From Bacteroidales bacterium (GTDB taxonomy: Bacteria; Bacteroidota; Bacteroidia; Bacteroidales; WCHB1-69), in contig JAFPVR010000052.1 in NCBI GenBank assembly GCA_017395245.1, forward strand, positions 1 to 46,157: a DNA stretch of 46,157 bases, read 5' to 3'. Of the stretch, positions 21,201 to 26,651 are shown in pieces. The position numbers and the translations under genes were made by a program. Numbering within the stretch: the stretch's first letter is position 1; each line of letters opens with the position of its first letter. The notes below the pieces were generated by a model. That model was not told the DNA's origin, did no database searches, and saw nothing but the letters and a program-made list of their open reading frames with translations.

Positions 21201-21918
21201 TCAGGGCGAGCCCTACATGCAATACGGCTTCGACACCATCCCGACCGCCTACGGCACCTTGCAGCTGCAGAGTGTCCAGACGAGCGCGCTCGGTTGCGAC
21301 AGCCTTGTGACGTTGCTCCTGCAGGTGATGCCGACCTATCTCTTCGAGACCGATGCCGCGACCTGCGACAACGTGCCTTACGAGTGGCGCGGCGGCGAAT
21401 ACAGCGTGGCTGGCGACTACTACGACTCGCTGACCACGCAGTACGGCTGCGACAGCGTCTTCGTGCTGCACCTCACCATCAACCCGACCTACGACATCTA
21501 CGTGAGCGACTCGGCCGTGATGTGGCAGGAGTACTCCTACGGGGAGTTCGTCCTCACCCCGACCGACAGCGGCACCTTCACCTACGACATCCAGGGCTAC
21601 ACGCTGGCCAACTGCGACAGCGTCGTGCACCTGACCCTCTACGTCGCCTTTGCCGACGGTGTCGAGGAGTTCACGATGACGCCGGAGTTCTCGTTCTACC
21701 CGAACCCGACGAGCGTGCTGCTGAACATCCGCGGCGAGCGCATGCTGGCAGTCGAGGTCCTCGACGTGCGGGGCAAGCTGCTCTTCCGCACCGATGCCGA
21801 CACGCCGGAGTTCACCCAGCTTAACGTGACCACCTACCCCGCCGGCCACTACCTCGTCAAGGTCACCCTCGACGACGGCAAGACGGTGATTGGAAAGATC
21901 ATTGTTGGAAGACGGTAA
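9295..21918 (+). CDS. Giant T9SS-exported repeat adhesin (4,207 residues)
   Basis: A signal peptide (1-20, MKKVLLLLTTFTALCTLAYA) leads into an N-terminal beta domain (about 22-260, PCMD-like) and a cadherin-like sandwich (265-345). The bulk is two module types: about 24 Ig-like modules of 70-90 residues (345-1978 and 2132-2380), each with a conserved Cys near the start (CAGASSTLTA) and one near the end (GCES/NCSN), and about 36 short modules of 50-55 residues (1978-2132 and 2380-4120), each with an early Cys and a GCDS motif about 30 residues later, joined by VNPTY. A type A T9SS sorting domain ends the protein (about 4125-4207, FSFYPNPTSVLLNI... GKIIVGRR). It would be secreted and anchored at the cell surface. 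The role as an adhesin is inferred from architecture; no catalytic domain is visible. It is one uninterrupted frame with two strong terminators after it. Confidence 0.93.
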   Translation: MKKVLLLLTTFTALCTLAYAQLGVGQQFPNNNFETWKTEATWGLISTKTARVPNGWHSLCDATGTYASSARNENFVTEASGSPGGGSCVKLTSQSVVVTANGSMTSGRFNAGSMSASNSANCAYTSTSSNYHCSMTAYPDSVYVYVKTSSSTNNARINIVIHNGSVGSNNAVYQDPAPTSSSASYVGTTGSVNEAKVVAKATWTGHTNNAWLLLKDTFNYAAYTNNNTTPSYILATFSTNESAGGGSVGDALYIDDIVLIYNTRLKTLSVGGQPLSGFNADVTTYNYPTPISCTGTPPTVAGTCQSAHASTAIMHTATPAEPYTTIRVRHQNQESTVYKDYRINFTYAPLAVTLNNTSVCPGTEVSVTSPTGSGYTYSWSGGLGSSTAITPTTAGTYTVTVTNASGCNGTATVTVKPQPSVTVNGSTSATAAICSGASTTLNAVANPANATLTWSGSAVTTNPLTVNSAGTYTVTANLDGCTSTATVAVTAYDNPVVTISGPSEACSTDDITLTASGAVDYVWSNNLGTSASIHPTTSNDYTVTGTDNHGCSNTATHHLTVNTTPVVNITGTTAICAGESTTLTATSSLVNTTYLWSDNTTTTSTFTVSTGGSYSVTGTLNGCSSSATVTVNQADRPSVPTVTPATRCGAGEVTLSASSSEGSIVWYASENTLSETATGASYTFNANNTTTYYVTVRNTAGCESTPRVAVTATVNPLPNVTATASPAAVCAGASSTLTASGATSYSWSNEATSATITVTPVETTTYTVNGTDANNCSNSASVTVTVNPVPGVPTVANPTVCKSTGSAPLTATVGTNGDALRWRTSPTGTPTQGASYSATSTGTYYVSTYNSTTTCESQPVTITVAATPAAPVAAPVTLCAAGTATLAVSNPDINTTYTWYSDANLNNYVGTGSTLEVTVSQDATYYVTAQSNGCESQQPTSVAVTIGETIEAPSIATPIYACGGTATLSATDGSHTLVWKNNNGTVISDLNVSIASGSATYTATYEVNGCESQPATVTVTYEAFPTLSATGDTRCGAGEVTLTATSNGTVYWFTTQNAANAFTNASSPYAATGTNYTPNVSNTTTFYARAMSTGGCLSDVTSAVATVNTLPNVTATASPTAVCAGTSSTLTANGASSYSWSNEATGATITVTPAETTTYTVTGTDANNCTNTATVTVTVNPVPGVPTVTNPTVCKGTGNAILSATAGADGNVLRWRTSQTGTPTQGDNYTATSTGTYYVSTYNPTTTCESQPVTITVVATPAAPVAAPVTLCAAGTATLAVSNPDNNTTYTWYSDANRTNSVGTGSTLNVTVSQDATYYVTAQSNGCESPATTVAVTIRETIEAPSITTPIYACGGTATLPATDGTHTLVWKNNNGTVISNLNVSIATGSAIYTANYEENGCESQPATVTVTYEAVPTLSATGDTRCGGGEVTLTANSNGTVYWFTTQNAANAFTNASSPYAATGTNYTPNVSNTTTFYARAMSTGGCLSDVTSAVATVNVLPNVTATASPAAVCAGASSTLTANGASSYSWSNEATGATITVTPAETTTYTVTGTDANNCSNTASVTVTVNTVPAAPTVTTPAPQCLTGSNVQVALTATPGDGGSYAQWYNTSMNPQTENTYSVRINTTSTYYVATVGANGCVSDTIPVTVVVNTPPSVPVVAGTSRCGAGEVTFTLAAAEHILYKWYDNNNTLLTTTTGDYTTTVDATTTFQVATYDTETGCESAKTAVTATVNTLPTAPQVTPIAHCGPTTVTLTATSNNTLTWFSDAEGTQPLTNTTQEVSQTTSFYVMATDQNLCQSALQELVVTINDIPAAPTIATPDAICGEGSATLIATPASGCTIQWYTAANEPLTQGSAYTTPTLQASTTYKATNIGLTTQCESSASTVDVVVNTLPAAPVLTGTAICGAGNATLTANTTAGTTTTWYQDADLTVSVGTGNTMTAPVTETTTFYAVNTDNTTLCVSTAANAVATVYPTYETETSATACVQYVWNEETFTESGDYPRTLYTIHGCDSVVTLHLTIHPTLQSEITIDECDSWTWNDQTYTESGDYSQTLTSVLTHCDSIVTAHVTIRHSTSSQQQLTLCSNELPYSFAGTQITNAGTKTITIQNEQGCDSIILLTVTVNPQPEMPTVTDANRCGAGNVTLHATLGTNGTNCRWYADETTQEPFATGPNYTANLTETTTYYVTSYNANTGCESERVAVTATINEIPTQPTVADVERCGAGSVTMTVSPTDNTLTYRWYINNTTNTSLYTGESFTTDIQATTTYYAEAYNATTNCRSSREAVVATVNPIPAVPTTTNAENCGANVFDLDNMVTSAPATTYRWYDDNTTATPLATSNTYTTETVSDSRSFFVSNYNETTNCESQRSEIQITIHPVYEPVTLTDVVCQGEIYTAYDQYTVFEEPGDYPVVLNETSSHGCDSLVMLVITVNPTSTASYEGEVCAGTPYQGYGFDTTAMAAGTYTLTRHSTNALGCDSTTTLTLTVNPVKTTTINTTICETASYNFNGQTLNVPGTYTANLQTVNNCDSIVTLNLSVASEYRDTIVAHICEGTSYTQNGFNENATGFYQQDLTASNNCDSVVVLNLTVHQLSTTNLTGEICEGESYTANGFNETPTEAGVFTYQRLVPTFYGCDSTVNLTLTVHPVYQYEETATACSNEVPYLWHNQSLTASGTYYDNQQSVFGCDSNYTLHLTVLPTYHHTLSVTLCDNSDQLPYMFAGDSLTTSGHYTHTFQTVNNCDSLVELDLVINPTYQEEQTVEICDNDLPYVWNNRPEFTYHHAGEYTINLQTTAGCDSIWHLNLIVHPTYERDTLITVCQGALPYHFDETHTFSEAGDYDVDLQSQYGCDSLLHVQFRVQPYARRTEAATICADALPYAYDATHSFDTAGVYDILEEHTDGCNTIVTLTLTVNPTYMHYDTVTACANTLPYVYDGLVMDTAGTYTKAYQSVSGCDSTVMVTLNVTENPTGSETVYVCQDAFPYSYAGQDYSAADTYEVILPTAGCDSIVTLTIIEAPLFHSEESVETCENALPYLWHGQSLTENGQYTDQHQSIYGCDSTYTLNLVISNVKRSTDTVDICEGASYEWHNLTLSQSGEYLDTIQSAAGCDSICQLVLTVHPTYQIADTVTTCQSNTPYYFAAADTLLDVSTAGTQTVIFNRSSVHGCDSITMLTLVVNPTYEYADQAAVCNYDLPYEWRNRMLTEASTYYDSLQTVNGCDSVYVLSLTVKPAFVFTSDPVEICQGETYSWREHTITETGLYRDSVINAQGCYDIYEVNVTVHPTYLFTDTVTICDDALPYSWRNRSLTAAGTYDVNFQTVTLCDSIYRLVLVVNPTYSFNETLTLCADETPHTWHGQSLTATGVYTDSLQTANGCDSVYTLTLTVNPTYNFNDTMTFCANETPILWHGQSLSTTGIYTDSLQTNSGCDSVYTLALTVNPTYNFSETDSVCSYDLPYTWRGQELTASDVYYDSLQTANGCDSVYVLNLTVHQSQVFTDPMIELCDGATQTWRDQVISTTGEYRDTVMNATGCYDIFVVNALVHPTYHFYDTMTVCQSALPYTWGGHTFNAAETYTLNLQTANGCDSIHEYTLFVNPTYSFSETLTLCADETPYTWHGQSLTATGVYTDSLQTNSGCDSIYTLTLTVNPTYSFNETMTLCANETPILWHGQSLTTTGIYTDSLQTNSGCDSVYTLVLTVNPTYIFSETDSVCSYDLPYTWRTQELNASGVYYDSLQAKSGCDSVYVLTLTVNPSQVFTDPMIELCDGATQTWHGQVISATGEYRDTVMNATGCYDIYVVNALVHPTYHFYDTMTVCQSALPYTWDGHTFTAAETYVLNLQTVNGCDSIHEYTLFVNPTYSFSETLALCADETPYTWHGQSLTATGIYTDSLQTMNGCDSIYTLTLTVNPVSHQLDSATVCGNELPYEWRGQQLSVAGHYTDTVPNSYGCSDIYELQLTVNAVPQTMLYDTVCQGEPYMQYGFDTIPTAYGTLQLQSVQTSALGCDSLVTLLLQVMPTYLFETDAATCDNVPYEWRGGEYSVAGDYYDSLTTQYGCDSVFVLHLTINPTYDIYVSDSAVMWQEYSYGEFVLTPTDSGTFTYDIQGYTLANCDSVVHLTLYVAFADGVEEFTMTPEFSFYPNPTSVLLNIRGERMLAVEVLDVRGKLLFRTDADTPEFTQLNVTTYPAGHYLVKVTLDDGKTVIGKIIVGRR
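11443..13797 (+). repeat. Tandem 1.18-kb block duplication in the adhesin
   Basis: A five-module block beginning CTGCC(G/A)AACGTGACGGC at 11443 recurs at 12622 (1,179 bp later), and its first module recurs again at 13798 (1,176 bp later; one codon shorter because QQPTS is replaced by PATT). The two full copies are nearly identical in protein sequence. Confidence 0.9.
19291..21006 (+). repeat. Tandem 780-bp block duplication in the adhesin
   Basis: Five consecutive short modules starting CCCGACCTACAGCTTC at 19291 recur at 20071 and start again at 20851, exactly 780 bp (260 codons) apart. The third copy holds only one module. Within blocks neighbouring modules differ clearly, while equivalent modules in the two blocks are almost the same. 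Confidence 0.9.
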
Positions 21919-21948
21919 TAAGAACGAACTAATGGACAATGAATATAA

Positions 21949-21979
21949 ATGGGAGCTCGCGAGGGCTCCCATTTTTTTC
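21949..21979 (+). terminator. Terminator of the adhesin gene
   Basis: ATGGGAGC (21949-21956) pairs with GCTCCCAT (21965-21972), followed by a run of seven T. Confidence 0.9.
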
Positions 21980-21991
21980 GTTTGCAAACGC

Positions 21992-22040
21992 AATTGACTG
22001 GCGACCGGTGACCGGCGACTTAAGACTTGAGACTTAAGAC
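21992..22040 (+). repeat. NNNNGAC 7-base spacer array
   Basis: Seven perfectly phased 7-mers, all ending GAC: AATTGAC, TGGCGAC, CGGTGAC, CGGCGAC, TTAAGAC, TTGAGAC, TTAAGAC. It is sandwiched between two terminator hairpins after the adhesin. Confidence 0.85.
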
Positions 22041-22044
22041 TTTG

Positions 22045-22071
22045 GGGAAACTCAGGAGGGTTTCCCTTTTT
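22045..22071 (+). terminator. Second hairpin terminator after the adhesin
   Basis: GGGAAAC (22045-22051) and GTTTCCC (22060-22066) followed by TTTTT on the plus strand. Confidence 0.75.
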
Positions 22072-22127
22072 GTTTAGGGCGTATCGCATACTTCCCGAAA
22101 TATGGAAGCTGCGGACGTAGAGAAGGA

Positions 22128-22538
22128 CTAAACCAGCACGGCGCGTTGGAGTTTTTGGGCGAACTGGGTCACTCCTTGATGGATGCGCTCTACTGTTTTG
22201 GGTGACGGCTTACGATGCCCCGTCACGTAATGGCTCAACTGCTTGCTGTTGATGCCGGTGATTTTCTGCAAACCTGTAAGAGTGAGGGTGTCACCGTAAT
22301 ATCGAAGGAAACTGGCGGTATCATAGGCGAATTCGAATTCAAAAGCGGGGAGTTCCTTTCCTGATTCTTGAAATAGTTCCCTCATCTCATCGCAACATTC
22401 GAAAAAATCCTCTTCGGCTTCCTCTTCAGTGTTTCCACATCCGAGAAACATGCAGTTGTGTTTTTCACTGCGGGCATGAATGGACACCATTCCATCGCGC
22501 CCCACTTCTATGATTGCATTTATTTTTTCCATATCCAT
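22128..22538 (-). CDS. hicB: HicB-family antitoxin with helix-turn-helix
   Basis: 136 residues. The N-terminal half is a degenerate RNase H-like HicB fold (INAIIEVGRDGMVSIHARSE... LGCGNTEEEAEEDFFECCDEM). The C-terminal part is an XRE-type helix-turn-helix (LTLTGLQKITGINSKQLSHYVTGHRKPSPKTVERI, about 86-120). It would bind and neutralise the HicA toxin encoded 9 bases upstream in the same transcript and bind the shared promoter as autorepressor; both roles come from family knowledge. The start could equally be the Met two codons later. Toxin first, antitoxin second is the standard hicAB order. Confidence 0.88.
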   Translation of the reverse strand: MDMEKINAIIEVGRDGMVSIHARSEKHNCMFLGCGNTEEEAEEDFFECCDEMRELFQESGKELPAFEFEFAYDTASFLRYYGDTLTLTGLQKITGINSKQLSHYVTGHRKPSPKTVERIHQGVTQFAQKLQRAVLV

Positions 22539-22547
22539 AACTGTCTT

Positions 22548-22736
22548 TCAAATTTTAATTCCCGATTGACTCACAATATCAGCCAGTGTGCCATCCGCAA
22601 CTTCCTTCGCCCCGTGACGTGGAACAGGGAAGGGTGTATTCGTGATGGGGCTGTACCAAATGTCATGCCGTTTCCCATGTCTCATGAAATAGCATTTTTG
22701 TGCTTTGAGTATCCGTTCAAGTTCTTTTGTTTTCAT
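22548..22736 (-). CDS. hicA: HicA-family mRNA interferase toxin
   Basis: 62 residues, full length for the family. The HicA dsRBD-like fold has the catalytic His in GKRHDIWYSP (about residue 24) and the conserved second half FPVPRHGAKEVADGTLADIVSQSGI. The family cleaves mRNA during stress when freed from HicB. It is the first gene of the hicAB unit, with a -7 element 27 bases before the start. Nothing suggests damage, so the module is probably active. Confidence 0.9.
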   Translation of the reverse strand: MKTKELERILKAQKCYFMRHGKRHDIWYSPITNTPFPVPRHGAKEVADGTLADIVSQSGIKI

Positions 22737-22762
22737 CTTTCTTCATCATTTAATACAACGCC

Positions 22763-22771
22763 GCAAAGATA
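22763..22771 (-). promoter_or_regulatory. -7 promoter element of hicAB
   Basis: Minus strand TATCTTTGC, 27 bases before the hicA ATG. The expected site of autoregulation by HicB, although no clear operator palindrome is visible. Confidence 0.65.
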
Positions 22772-22914
22772 TAAAATTATCTATCACCATCGTTTGCTTC
22801 TTGATTTTTTCATATTCATAACTGTTAATTCCTTTCCTCAGCTCGCCACACCGCACTCCTTTCGCGCCCTTGCTCTCTTTCCTTTTTTTGCTCAAAACGC
22901 TGGTTGGAAGACCG

Positions 22915-23622
22915 TTAATGAACCAGGGCAAGGCGAAAGCCAACGTTGTTGTAGCGGTGGCCGGGGGTGCGGTTGATGCGGTAAGACACTCGGCAGCTCC
23001 CGGCGATGATGAACCAGCCGCCGCCGCGAAGCACACGGCTCGAGCCTTCGGAAGGACCTGTAGGGTCTGTCTGCGCCGAGCCACTGTAATCCCCATACCA
23101 ATCCTGGCACCACTCCCACACATTGCCGCTCATGTCGTAAATCCCCAACGCATTCGGTTTCTTGGTTTTCACCGGATATGTTCCGAAGCCACTGTTATCG
23201 TCATACCAAGCTACCTCATATATACTGTTACTTCCAGCGTACTTGTACGGGCTGTGGTGTTTGCCGCCCCGCGCCGCGTACTCCCATTTCGCTTCCGTGG
23301 GCAGGCGGAATATCTTTCCTGTAAGCCGATTTAGTTTTTAAATGAATTCCTGACAGTCATTCCAGCTCACCATTTCTACGGGTAGGTTATCGCCCCTGGA
23401 CTTAGATGGATTGTTCCCCATCACCGCCGTCCACAAGGCCTGTGTCACGGGAGTCTCACCTATATGGTAACAGCTGAGCGTCACCGAATGGACGGGTTTC
23501 TCATAACTGAATGCTTCGCTGCCTTGTTCAGGTGTCGCGCCCATCTGGAAGGTGCCGCCCTCCACGTAAATCATCTTGAAGGTGACACCGTTGACGGTGA
23601 ACTCGCGGTCTTGGGAAGTTCT
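22915..23622 (-). pseudogene. Formylglycine-generating-enzyme-like (SUMF1) gene, truncated and with an in-frame stop
   Basis: The whole stretch reads in one minus frame as an FGE/SUMF1 domain: FTVNGVTFKMIYVEGGTFQMG, ETPVTQALWTAVMGNNPSKS, LPVEMVSWNDCQEFI, then TAA (23338-23340), then KLNRLTGKIFRLPTEAKWEYAARGG, GNVWEWCQDWYGDY, RVLRGGGWFIIAGSCRVSYR, NNVGFRLALVH. Family members normally have a sense codon in FI-x-KLN, so one base change explains the stop. The 5' end is also missing: a TAG (23623-23625) lies just before the domain and there is no signal peptide. Two independent defects make this a remnant rather than a working gene. It lies next to a 22-bp tandem array. Confidence 0.85.
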
Positions 23623-23698
23623 CTACAGATATGCATCCCCTAACGGGGATGGTGGTAGGTGTCGAAACAAACCTGCGAAACATAACGTGCCAACGCCG

Positions 23699-23852
23699 GT
23701 GCAGGAATTCACAAACGCCGGTGCAGGAATTCGCAAACGCCCGTGCAGGAATTCGCAAACGCCCGTGCAGGAATTCGCAAACGCCCGTGCAGGAATTCGC
23801 AAACGCCCGTGCAGGAATGAGTCAACGTCTGTACGGGCATAGGCCGACGCCA
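23699..23852. repeat. 22-bp tandem repeat array
   Basis: Units of 22 bp beginning GTGCAGGAATTC at 23699, 23721, 23743, 23765 and 23787, four of them identical (GTGCAGGAATTCGCAAACGCCC at 23721-23808 with the first differing at two bases), then two degenerate units at 23809 and 23831. It lies in the 335-bp spacer between the FGE remnant and the DUF3078 gene. There are no spacers between units, so it is not a CRISPR. Confidence 0.9.
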
Positions 23853-23879
23853 GTACACACAGGCATGAACCAACAAACA

Positions 23880-23905
23880 GTCAAAGTCAAAGTCAAAGGT
23901 CAAAG
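23880..23905 (+). repeat. GTCAAA spacer array
   Basis: GTCAAA, GTCAAA, GTCAAAG, GTCAAAG: the same TTTGAC word as at 6026, 29484 and 40374 but inverted, upstream of the DUF3078 promoter. Confidence 0.7.
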
Positions 23906-23933
23906 TACCCTTCTCCGTCTCGCGAAAATTCTG

Positions 23934-23942
23934 TATTTTTGC
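23934..23942 (+). promoter_or_regulatory. -7 promoter element of the DUF3078 gene
   Basis: TATTTTTGC, 15 bases before the ATG at 23958. This makes 23958 the start although the frame is open back through the tandem array. Confidence 0.65.
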
Positions 23943-23957
23943 ACCAAATTTTATTGT

Positions 23958-25088
23958 ATGCGAAAAGTCTATATTCTGGTGCTCCTTTGCTTGTTCGGTG
24001 TACTCACAGGGTTTGCCCAAGAGGACAAAGCCCAAACGGCTGAGCAGAAGGCTGATACAGCCAAAAAGAATTGGAAATTCGACGGGGTGATGGGGCTGAA
24101 CGCAGGCGCCACGAGCCTCATCTTCTGGACAGGCGGCGGACACGACAACGCCAATGCGCTGACGTACGCCAAACTGCATCTCCTCTACTACAAGGACAAC
24201 ATTGCCTGGGAATCGAACTTCGACACCGACTTTGGGATAACATGGATCGACCAGGAAGACGACCAAGTCAAAAAGTCGTCCGACGACATCAAATTCGCCA
24301 CCAAATTGGGTTGGGAGTTCAAGAAAGGCTGGTACTTGACGGCCTTGGGTAGTTTCCAAAGCCAATACGCCATCGGTCGCGATTACAAAAAAGGAAAATA
24401 CGACCCCGTGATTTCCAAGTGGCTCTGTCCTTCTAAGACCGAATTGTCAATAGGTATCGACTGGAAAAAATCGGTCGGTGGTTGCGACTTTTCCGTTTAT
24501 ATGTCCCCAGTCGCAGGAACCATCAACACCGCGTATGTGAGCGATGCCACAAACGACAAATACACGAAAGAGTATTTGGATGCCTTGGAAGCAGCTGGGT
24601 TACCCATTCCTGAAGAATACAAAGATTTCCGTCAAGAAATGCAGATCAAATACGGCACCTACAAGATTATTCAGGACGAGAATGGCTATCCCATTATTGA
24701 TTGGCGCAACTGTCGGGTAGAATTCGGTCTCTCCCTCAAAGGCACCATTGCCTACAAATACAAGAATCTGACGATTGCTTCCACACTTTGGCTTTTCACG
24801 CCCTACCAAGGCAAAGGATTTGACATGAAGACGGCTTTTCAGGAGGCCTACCCCGACGTGCCTTACGAGTTATATTACCAATATTCTAATTTAAACCGCC
24901 ATTTTGGCCGCTTCGACGTGGACTGGGACTTCCTCATCTCCTACAATTTCCTCAAAGTGCTGAACGTGACATTCAGCTCCAACCTGAAGTTCTACAACGG
25001 CACATTGATCAGCGACAAAAACGGTGTCGAAAAAGATCGCGTGCAATTCAAATCGGTGATCGGTATCGGATTAGGATATAGTTTCTAA
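23958..25088 (+). CDS. DUF3078 outer-membrane-type protein
   Basis: 376 residues. Signal peptide 1-20 (MRKVYILVLLCLFGVLTGFA). The mature protein is made of amphipathic strands rich in aromatic residues and ends in Phe (IGIGLGYSF), as beta-barrel outer-membrane proteins do. Typical DUF3078 features are present: WKFDGVMGLNAGATSLIFWTGGG near the mature N-terminus, LTYAKLHLLYYKDNIAWESNFDTDFG, and GWYLTALGSFQSQY. A barrel in the outer membrane is the likely location; ligand and function are unknown. Immediately downstream a 28-bp palindrome separates it from the convergent MscS gene. Confidence 0.87.
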   Translation: MRKVYILVLLCLFGVLTGFAQEDKAQTAEQKADTAKKNWKFDGVMGLNAGATSLIFWTGGGHDNANALTYAKLHLLYYKDNIAWESNFDTDFGITWIDQEDDQVKKSSDDIKFATKLGWEFKKGWYLTALGSFQSQYAIGRDYKKGKYDPVISKWLCPSKTELSIGIDWKKSVGGCDFSVYMSPVAGTINTAYVSDATNDKYTKEYLDALEAAGLPIPEEYKDFRQEMQIKYGTYKIIQDENGYPIIDWRNCRVEFGLSLKGTIAYKYKNLTIASTLWLFTPYQGKGFDMKTAFQEAYPDVPYELYYQYSNLNRHFGRFDVDWDFLISYNFLKVLNVTFSSNLKFYNGTLISDKNGVEKDRVQFKSVIGIGLGYSF

Positions 25089-25097
25089 TTTCCCCCT

Positions 25098-25148
25098 GTA
25101 GAGACGTTGCGCGCAACGTCTCTACAAACATATGCGCAACGTCTCTAC
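25098..25148. repeat. GTAGAGACG palindrome, copy 2, plus a half copy
   Basis: Perfect 28-bp palindrome (two 14-base arms, 25098-25125) with centre TTGCGCGCAA, followed by a solitary right arm GCGCAACGTCTCTAC at 25134-25148. It lies between convergent genes and could act as a bidirectional transcription stop. Confidence 0.85.
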
Positions 25149-25166
25149 AAGATGCGGGCTGCGTTC

Positions 25167-26147
25167 CTACAACGTGTCGTCCTTGATCAGATGCACATCG
25201 CACTGCGGGAACGGGATGGTGATGCCAGCGGCGTTGAGCACCTCGTAGATCACCTCCTTTGAACGATCCACGTAGGCGATTCTTTCGGGAACCAGCACAT
25301 ACTGCTTCACGATAATGTTCACAGAGCTGTCGGCCATATCGCCCACCACCACCTTGATGCCGTACTTGGGTTCCACAATCTCCCGACCATATTGATCCTT
25401 CGTGCGCACTTGCTGCATGGCCTCCGTCAGCACTTCGCGCACTTTCTTGATGTCGGTGCCGTAAGCCACGCCCGCAATGATTTTGGTGAACTCGTAAGAG
25501 TTGTTGCGGGTGAGGTTGGTGAAGTTCTTGCCGAAAAGCGTGGCGTTGAGGAACGACATCTCCGTGCCGTCAAGAGTCTCCATCTGCACACACTGGTAGT
25601 TGATGGACGCCACCTTTCCCCGCACCCCGTCGCACTCAATCCAGTCGCCCACGCGCAAGCGGCCGCCCATGAGCTGGATGCCGTAGATGAAGTTGTTGAT
25701 GATGTCCTTCACGGCGATACCGATACCAGCCGACAGACCTCCGGCCACTAGCGTGAGTGATCCGACCGGCATTTTCCAGGTCGCCACCACCACAATCACG
25801 TCGTAGGCAAACCAAATCAAGACGCTGATGAGGCTGTTCGCTAACGAAAGGTTGATTTCATTGGCTCTGATGCTGTCACGTTTGTGCCTATGCATAAAGG
25901 CCATGTAACGGACATAACGCCAGATGGTGTGAATGGCCTGGTTGACGTAACGCAGGATGTAGAAAAGGACCAACAGATTGACAATGCTTCTGGCGGAAAT
26001 AGTCAGTGCCTCTTGCCCGTTCTTGTCCACAAACTGCACGAACGGGTCGCAGTACAATCTCACAAAGAGGCCGTTGAAGTCAAAGACGTTCAGCGACAAA
26101 TGGATACACATCGGCAAGGAGAGAAACACCATGGCGGGAAGAGCCAC
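25167..26147 (-). CDS. MscS-family mechanosensitive channel, intact channel domain of a disrupted gene
   Basis: The frame is open from 26213; the first usable start is GTG at 26147 (326 residues). Four or so membrane segments are followed by the MscS pore helix and beta domain: TLVAGGLSAGIGIAVKDIINNFIYGIQLMGGRLRVGDWIECDGVRGKVASIN (about residues 150-200), then the alpha/beta C-terminal domain ending IPFPQCDVHLIKDDTL. It would form a heptameric tension-gated pore in the inner membrane. The natural N-terminus is encoded further upstream (26197-26493) in other frames, so the present protein, if made, lacks its signal peptide and periplasmic part. Whether it is expressed from an internal start is unknown. 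Confidence 0.8.
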   Translation of the reverse strand: MALPAMVFLSLPMCIHLSLNVFDFNGLFVRLYCDPFVQFVDKNGQEALTISARSIVNLLVLFYILRYVNQAIHTIWRYVRYMAFMHRHKRDSIRANEINLSLANSLISVLIWFAYDVIVVVATWKMPVGSLTLVAGGLSAGIGIAVKDIINNFIYGIQLMGGRLRVGDWIECDGVRGKVASINYQCVQMETLDGTEMSFLNATLFGKNFTNLTRNNSYEFTKIIAGVAYGTDIKKVREVLTEAMQQVRTKDQYGREIVEPKYGIKVVVGDMADSSVNIIVKQYVLVPERIAYVDRSKEVIYEVLNAAGITIPFPQCDVHLIKDDTL

Positions 26148-26196
26148 CTGCTTGATGAGGTCGTATGGGCGCCGGTCCTTGCTGAAGTCCTTGTAT

Positions 26197-26493
26197 TCAG
26201 AAGAGACTTTTTTTCAATGCGTAGGTCAAGTCGAACGTCATGTTCTGTTCCTGGGTATAAAGCAGAATGGAAAGGTCGTTGGACTTGTTGATGACATCGA
26301 GCATCTTTTGATGCTGCCGTTCATAATCCTCGTCAAAACTCTGCTACGCCTTTGAACGCTGCTGGCAGGTCATCCGCAGCTCTGCGCAAAGGTCTTTTAG
26401 CTTGTTGGTCAAAGACTGTCCGCTCACGATGGCAAAAAGCGGGATGGCGATGGCAAAAAGGGCAACTACAAGCACCCAACGTTTCTTTTTCAT
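26197..26493 (-). pseudogene. 5' part of the MscS gene, broken by an amber stop and a frameshift
   Basis: From ATG 26493 the minus strand encodes a signal peptide (MKKKRWVLVVALFAIAIPLF) and a helical region to QQRSKA, then TAG (26344-26346), then in the same frame QSFDEDYERQHQKMLDVINK... TFDLTYALKKSLF and TGA. At the run of seven A (26208-26214) a one-base shift joins ALKK to VSSEYKDFSKDRRPYD of the channel frame, restoring sequence like the periplasmic region of Bacteroides MscS proteins. Two separate lesions therefore cut this gene. Sequencing or assembly error could explain the homopolymer but not easily the TAG as well. Confidence 0.75.
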
Positions 26494-26651
26494 AAACCAA
26501 TAGAATAGCGCGATTATTTTTATACTGTTCAATAAAAAGGTGCAAAAACACAAATTATATCGACGTGAGTTCGAGAAAAGTACCAAACAATGTCTCGTGC
26601 AATGTTATATGAAACAGTAAACCAGAAGAACGTATTTTTCCTCTGTAATAC

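Noticed and set aside
23699-23852. Possible CRISPR array
   Set aside because: Units are 22 bp directly head to tail with no spacers, and there are no cas genes nearby.
23631-23957. N-terminal extension of the DUF3078 gene through the 22-bp array
   Set aside because: A signal peptide starts at 23958, directly after a -7 promoter element, so upstream sequence is not translated as part of this protein.
23338-26346. Stop-codon reassignment or suppression (TAA in the FGE gene, TAG in the MscS gene)
   Set aside because: Both codons are used as ordinary ends of intact genes in the window (for example TAG ends DUF1599, ugd, the flippase and prmC), and the MscS gene also needs a frameshift, so decay or error is simpler.
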